Source: Symbiobacteriaceae bacterium
GTDB taxonomy: Bacteria > Bacillota > JAAYKD01 > WRDA01
DNA: 15,865 nt
Assembly (NCBI GenBank): GCA_009779515.1
Contig: WREE01000029.1
Location: forward strand, 1-15,865
Direction: 5' to 3'
The position numbers and the translations under genes were made by a program. The notes beneath the pieces are model-generated. The model worked only from the letters and a program-made list of their open reading frames with translations. It searched no databases and was not told the origin of the DNA. Within the stretch, counting starts at the first letter, position 1, and every line of letters begins with the position of its first letter. This document shows, in pieces, positions 12,867 through 15,865 of the stretch.

Positions 12867-14447
12867 ATGAGTAGGTTTTTCAGGCGCTTATTACTCGGGA
12901 TATCGTTAGTTTTTAACGCCATGGAGCGCCTTCTATCTCCAGAAATTCTGCTGGCAGATCACCGATTAGCCCAGAAACAAGTAACTTTAGCCCCCTGGCG
13001 CAAACGACGCACTACATACGAAATAGTCAGCGACACCTGGCGACGCATCCCCCGCCCGTTACTGCGAGGAGTAACCATGCTCCTTGTCATGGCAAGCATT
13101 GCCGGAGCTACCGCCTTTCCTCGTCAGGCCTTTGAAGTGCGGCTTGCCGTGGAGGATCCTGCCCCTGGTGAAGCTCTTTACCGGGTTTTAGGGGTGCTGC
13201 AGAATGCCGACGGCTTAAGTGCGTGGCTCGACGAAATACTGGCTGCCCGTACCGAGTATGCCGACTTAGACCTTTTCCTTCAGCCTTCTGTTTCCGTACA
13301 GCCGGTGTGGAAATCCGACTGGGATGGCAAGTACACCGACCCTTTCCTGGTGCGGGAGCAGCTTTGGAACTCCTTAGAGGTTTATACCGAGGCTTCTATC
13401 CTGCAAGTTTCCGACAAAGCAACCCTTCCTTTGGCCAACGCCAAGGCAGCTAACCAGGTTCTCGACAACCTGCGGTTGCGCTATGTGGAGTCCAAGCACA
13501 CTTACACTATTCACGCTCTTTTTGCCGAGGAGATCTTGGTGATGCGCAAACGCGTAAAACCTGAAGAGGTCATCAGCATCGAAGAAGCCACCGAGTACTT
13601 GCTGCAGGGGTGTGAAGAGCAGCGCACCATCACGGTGCAAATGGGCGATAGCCTGTGGGACTTGGCCATGGCGCGAGCCACCGACAACAATATGGATATC
13701 GAAGTCGCTATGGAACAGTTTATTGCCACTAACCCTCACCTGCAGTTTGGCGCTTTAATGCCCGGGGATACTCTTATCCTACCTGCTGAGACCACCCCTC
13801 TGGTGGGGGTAGTCGTCATGGAAATCGTGGAAGTGGAAGAGGAAATCCCTTATGACACCATCACCGTCTGGGACGATACCATGTATCGCTACGAGTCTTA
13901 TGTCTCCCGATATGGTATTCCCGGGATGCAGAAGGTTCGTTATGAGCAGACTAAAGAGAATGGTATAGTTAAAGGGCGTCTGCAGCTGGAAGTTATCAGC
14001 GATGAAGAGAGCGGGGCTTTGTTGCCTGTCGCCGAAGTTATTGTCCGCGGCACCAAAATGCCGGATGACCGAGGAACCGGGACACTGATCTGGCCTATCT
14101 GGGGTAGGTTATCCTCCTACTTTGGCTGGCGCGACTTGGGGTATCACCGGGGTATCGACATCGCCAACGGGGGTGGCACCATCATCGTGGCTGCCGATTC
14201 CGGTATCATCACCTATGCCGGGTGGGATAATGGCGGCTTAGGCAACCTAGTCACCATCGATCATCGGGATGGGCGAGTGACCCGTTACGCACATTTGGCC
14301 GCTATCTACGTCTCGGTTGGCGATGGGGTATCTCAGGGATCGGCCATCGGCGTCGAGGGAAACACCGGTTATAGCTTTGGTCACCACTTACACTTCGAGC
14401 TGCTTATTAACGGTAGCTACGTAGATCCCCTGGATTATTTGCCATAA
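12867..14447 (+). CDS. LysM-G5-M23 family peptidoglycan metallopeptidase
   Basis: The 526-residue envelope protein has a basic cytoplasmic N-terminal segment and a transmembrane helix at about 65-84. An uncharacterised extracytoplasmic region spans about 88-235. A LysM domain (about 254-306, TITVQMGDSLWDLA to MPGDTLILP) binds glycan chains. A G5 domain follows (about 312-397). The C-terminal peptidase M23/LytM domain (about 405-526) has zinc ligands H427 and D431 (GYHRGIDIAN), H476 (RYAHLAAIYVSVGDGV) and H507/H509 (GHHLHFEL). It should cut peptide cross-links in peptidoglycan. All catalytic residues are present, unlike degenerate LytM adaptors. ATG 12867 is the only plausible in-frame start, but it sits in a palindrome with a poorly spaced ribosome site. 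A promoter with a WalR box lies upstream and a terminator follows. The gene for a histidine phosphatase is next on the same strand. Confidence 0.93.
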   Translation: MSRFFRRLLLGISLVFNAMERLLSPEILLADHRLAQKQVTLAPWRKRRTTYEIVSDTWRRIPRPLLRGVTMLLVMASIAGATAFPRQAFEVRLAVEDPAPGEALYRVLGVLQNADGLSAWLDEILAARTEYADLDLFLQPSVSVQPVWKSDWDGKYTDPFLVREQLWNSLEVYTEASILQVSDKATLPLANAKAANQVLDNLRLRYVESKHTYTIHALFAEEILVMRKRVKPEEVISIEEATEYLLQGCEEQRTITVQMGDSLWDLAMARATDNNMDIEVAMEQFIATNPHLQFGALMPGDTLILPAETTPLVGVVVMEIVEVEEEIPYDTITVWDDTMYRYESYVSRYGIPGMQKVRYEQTKENGIVKGRLQLEVISDEESGALLPVAEVIVRGTKMPDDRGTGTLIWPIWGRLSSYFGWRDLGYHRGIDIANGGGTIIVAADSGIITYAGWDNGGLGNLVTIDHRDGRVTRYAHLAAIYVSVGDGVSQGSAIGVEGNTGYSFGHHLHFELLINGSYVDPLDYLP

Positions 14448-14468
14448 AATATTATTCCCAATTTGGGC

Positions 14469-14530
14469 AATGCTCTGGAATGCTGCTGGCACCAAAGGTG
14501 CATAGTAGGCAACCCCAGAGCATTTTGTTT
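14469..14530 (+). terminator. Intrinsic terminator of the M23 peptidase gene
   Basis: A 10-bp stem AATGCTCTGG (14469-14478) / CCAGAGCATT (14515-14524) is followed by TTTTGTTT. Its large loop holds a second hairpin GGCACC/GGTGC with loop AAA (14488-14501). It lies 22 bases after the stop codon. Confidence 0.8.
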
Positions 14531-14557
14531 AGCTTTAACAAAAAAAGGAGGTAAACC

Positions 14558-15115
14558 ATGAAACTAACTATCGCCCGTCACGGGGAGACCGCTTACAACG
14601 CCGAAGGGCGTTACCAGGGCAGCCTGGATATTCCCCTCAATGCTCAGGGGTTGCAGCAGGCGGCAGAGCTTGCTGCTTTCTTACAAGGTCGTTCCTTTGA
14701 TATAATTATAGCCTCACCTCTGCTAAGAGCCCGTAAAACTGCCGAGATAGTGGCTGAAGCCTTGCAACTCCCTTTGGAGTTCGATGCGCGTCTTGTAGAG
14801 ATTAACATGGGGGTTTACGAGGGACTTATCCGGAGCGAAGCTGCCGAGCGCTATCCGGAAGTATGGGCAAGAGATCCTATCAACAAGTATTGGGACGAGG
14901 CGATTCCCGGCGGGGAGAGTGTGCGCCAGGTGGAGGCTCGCGCTGTTGCCGCTCTGCGGCATATGGGGGAGGTTCACGCCGGGAAAAGTGTCCTGGTAAT
15001 TGGCCACGGTTTTACCTCCCGGGTTATTAACCGTTACCTTAAGGGGTTACCTTTTGAAGAAATGATGAGCTTTCGCTTGGATAACTGTGAAACCGTGGAG
15101 TATGATCTTACCTGA
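14558..15115 (+). CDS. Histidine phosphatase family protein (phosphoglycerate-mutase-like)
   Basis: The protein has 185 residues, normal for small GpmB/CobC-like members of the histidine phosphatase superfamily. The signature IARHGETAYN gives the phosphorylated nucleophile H8 with R7. SPLLRARKTAE supplies R57, E81 (EINMGVYEG) is the likely proton donor, and H150 (LVIGHG) completes the catalytic pocket. The family removes phosphate from small molecules or sugar phosphates, or acts as a cofactor-dependent mutase. Substrate cannot be assigned, and cobC-type function is not supported by any cobalamin gene nearby. ATG 14558 has a strong AAAGGAGG site about 6 bases upstream. The gene begins only 27 bases after the M23 terminator, and no separate promoter is obvious, so expression may depend on readthrough. 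Confidence 0.9.
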   Translation: MKLTIARHGETAYNAEGRYQGSLDIPLNAQGLQQAAELAAFLQGRSFDIIIASPLLRARKTAEIVAEALQLPLEFDARLVEINMGVYEGLIRSEAAERYPEVWARDPINKYWDEAIPGGESVRQVEARAVAALRHMGEVHAGKSVLVIGHGFTSRVINRYLKGLPFEEMMSFRLDNCETVEYDLT

Positions 15116-15172
15116 GGAAGCGATAATTCCCTGTGAGGGATTTCATTACATATTGTTGTCAGGGGAGGGAAG

Positions 15173-15212
15173 AAGGAAGTTTAAAGAGAATACAACAAGA
15201 CTTAACTTCCTT
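15173..15212. promoter_or_regulatory. 9-bp inverted repeat before the WalR-like gene
   Basis: AAGGAAGTT (15173-15181) and AACTTCCTT (15204-15212) are perfect inverted arms 22 bases apart. The right arm touches the ribosome site TTAGGAGG (15211-15218) of the next gene. It may be an operator or a translation-affecting hairpin. A small stem TCCCT/AGGGA (15128-15140) lies just after the phosphatase gene. Confidence 0.4.
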
Positions 15213-15225
15213 AGGAGGTGGCTTT

Positions 15226-15865
15226 ATGCCTCAGAAAATTATGGTAGTTGAAGACGAGAAACCTATTGCCGATATTTTGCAATATAATTTGGAAAAGGAA
15301 GGGTACGAGGTTCGTGTGGTGGGGGATGGTCGAGAGGCGGTGCGGGAAACTCTAGCCTGGCAGCCAGACCTCCTTCTCCTGGACTTAATGCTCCCTTCTT
15401 TGGATGGTATCTCGGTTTGTCGCGAGGTGCGACGGGAACTACCTTTGCCTATTATTATGCTAACTGCCAAAGGGAGCGAAAGTGACATTGTCAACGGTCT
15501 CTCGGCGGGGGCTGACGACTACATTACTAAACCCTTTTCCATGCGGATTCTTATTGCCAGGGTGCAGGCCTTTCTACGCCGCAGCACTCTCTACGCTGGG
15601 GAAGGGATCAGCGATACCCCCAAGACTCCTCTGAATATCGGAGACTTTATTATGGATACCGCTCTTTATGAAGTTCGCAAGGGAGGAGAAAAGATCGCCC
15701 TAACCTTGCGAGAATACGAACTTCTGAAGCATTTGGCTTTAAACCCAGGTCGCGTTTATACACGGGAAGAGCTGTTGGAGCAGGTCTGGGGTTATGAACG
15801 GGCAGGGGGCGACGGGCGCACTGTGGATGTAACCGTGCGGCGCCTGCGGGAAAAAATTGAGGAAG
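15226..15865 (+). CDS. walR: OmpR-family response regulator, WalR/YycF-like (3' end outside window)
   Basis: The open frame starts at ATG 15226 behind TTAGGAGG and is still open at the window end, giving 213 complete codons; about 20 residues should be missing. The receiver domain (1 to about 120) has E9/D10, phospho-acceptor D53 (LLLDLMLPSLDG), T80 and K102 (ADDYITKPF). The winged-helix DNA-binding domain (from about 137) has LTLREYELLKHLALNPGRVYTREELLEQVWGYE and RTVDVTVRRLREKIEE, close to WalR/YycF and PhoP proteins of Bacillota. WalR controls peptidoglycan hydrolase genes together with the kinase WalK, whose gene would be expected next, beyond the window. A WalR box in the nearby M23 promoter and envelope genes around it support WalR over PhoP. 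The family is firm; the exact orthologue is probable. Confidence 0.85.
   Translation, partial: MPQKIMVVEDEKPIADILQYNLEKEGYEVRVVGDGREAVRETLAWQPDLLLLDLMLPSLDGISVCREVRRELPLPIIMLTAKGSESDIVNGLSAGADDYITKPFSMRILIARVQAFLRRSTLYAGEGISDTPKTPLNIGDFIMDTALYEVRKGGEKIALTLREYELLKHLALNPGRVYTREELLEQVWGYERAGGDGRTVDVTVRRLREKIEE

Noticed and set aside
14487..14502. Sigma-54 promoter-like sequence TGGCAC-N5-GTGCA before the phosphatase gene
   Set aside because: It has one mismatch in the essential GC element context (GTGC for TTGC) and is simply the inner hairpin of the M23 terminator.

Overview
The window looks like chromosomal DNA from a Bacillota (Firmicutes) bacterium, probably an anaerobic Clostridia-type lineage. 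The evidence is AGGAGG-type ribosome sites before most genes, a WalR/YycF-type response regulator, a LysM-G5-M23 cell-wall peptidase, an AmmeMemoRadiSam locus and a soluble clostridial-style hybrid histidine kinase. There are no rRNA or tRNA genes, no CRISPR array, no transposase and no phage genes. Assignment below phylum level is inference.

Layout. (1) 1-3875, plus strand: the 3' part of a fold-type II PLP enzyme gene is translationally coupled to two overlapping FtsX/MacB-type ABC permease genes. The second permease ends in an unusual lipoyl-like cytoplasmic tail. (2) 3872-4186: a hairpin-rich region between convergent genes, holding one copy of a 53-bp palindromic repeat and a 148-bp inverted-repeat element. 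(3) 4174-6998: a GNAT acetyltransferase gene (minus) is divergent from a two-gene operon, a Memo-AMMECR1 fusion plus a radical SAM enzyme, which ends in a strong bidirectional terminator. (4) 7001-11379, minus strand: a signalling cluster read as PAS/degenerate-AAA+/Fis regulator, then a stand-alone V4R sensor with its own good promoter, then a membrane-free hybrid histidine kinase. (5) 11420-11631: a second patch of the 53-bp repeat and triloop hairpins. (6) 11628-15865: a cell-surface block with a membrane-anchored SGNH hydrolase (minus), a divergent M23 peptidase with a long leader, a histidine phosphatase, and a WalR-like response regulator cut by the window end.

How the parts may work together. 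The promoter of the M23 gene contains an exact match to the WalR box (TGTWAH-N5-TGTWAH, read on the minus strand) between and overlapping its -35 and -10 elements. The WalR-like gene lies 2.4 kb downstream, so peptidoglycan hydrolysis is probably controlled by the neighbouring regulator. The V4R protein is a plausible ligand sensor for the membrane-free kinase or for the regulator beside it. That regulator looks like a sigma-54 activator but lacks the GAFTGA loop and the Walker A lysine, so it probably does not act as a normal sigma-54 activator.

Most notable non-coding signal: two unrelated genes (permease 2 and the SGNH hydrolase) end on the same TAG inside two copies of the same 53-bp element in the same orientation. 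The element thus supplies the stop codon and the start of the 3' UTR.
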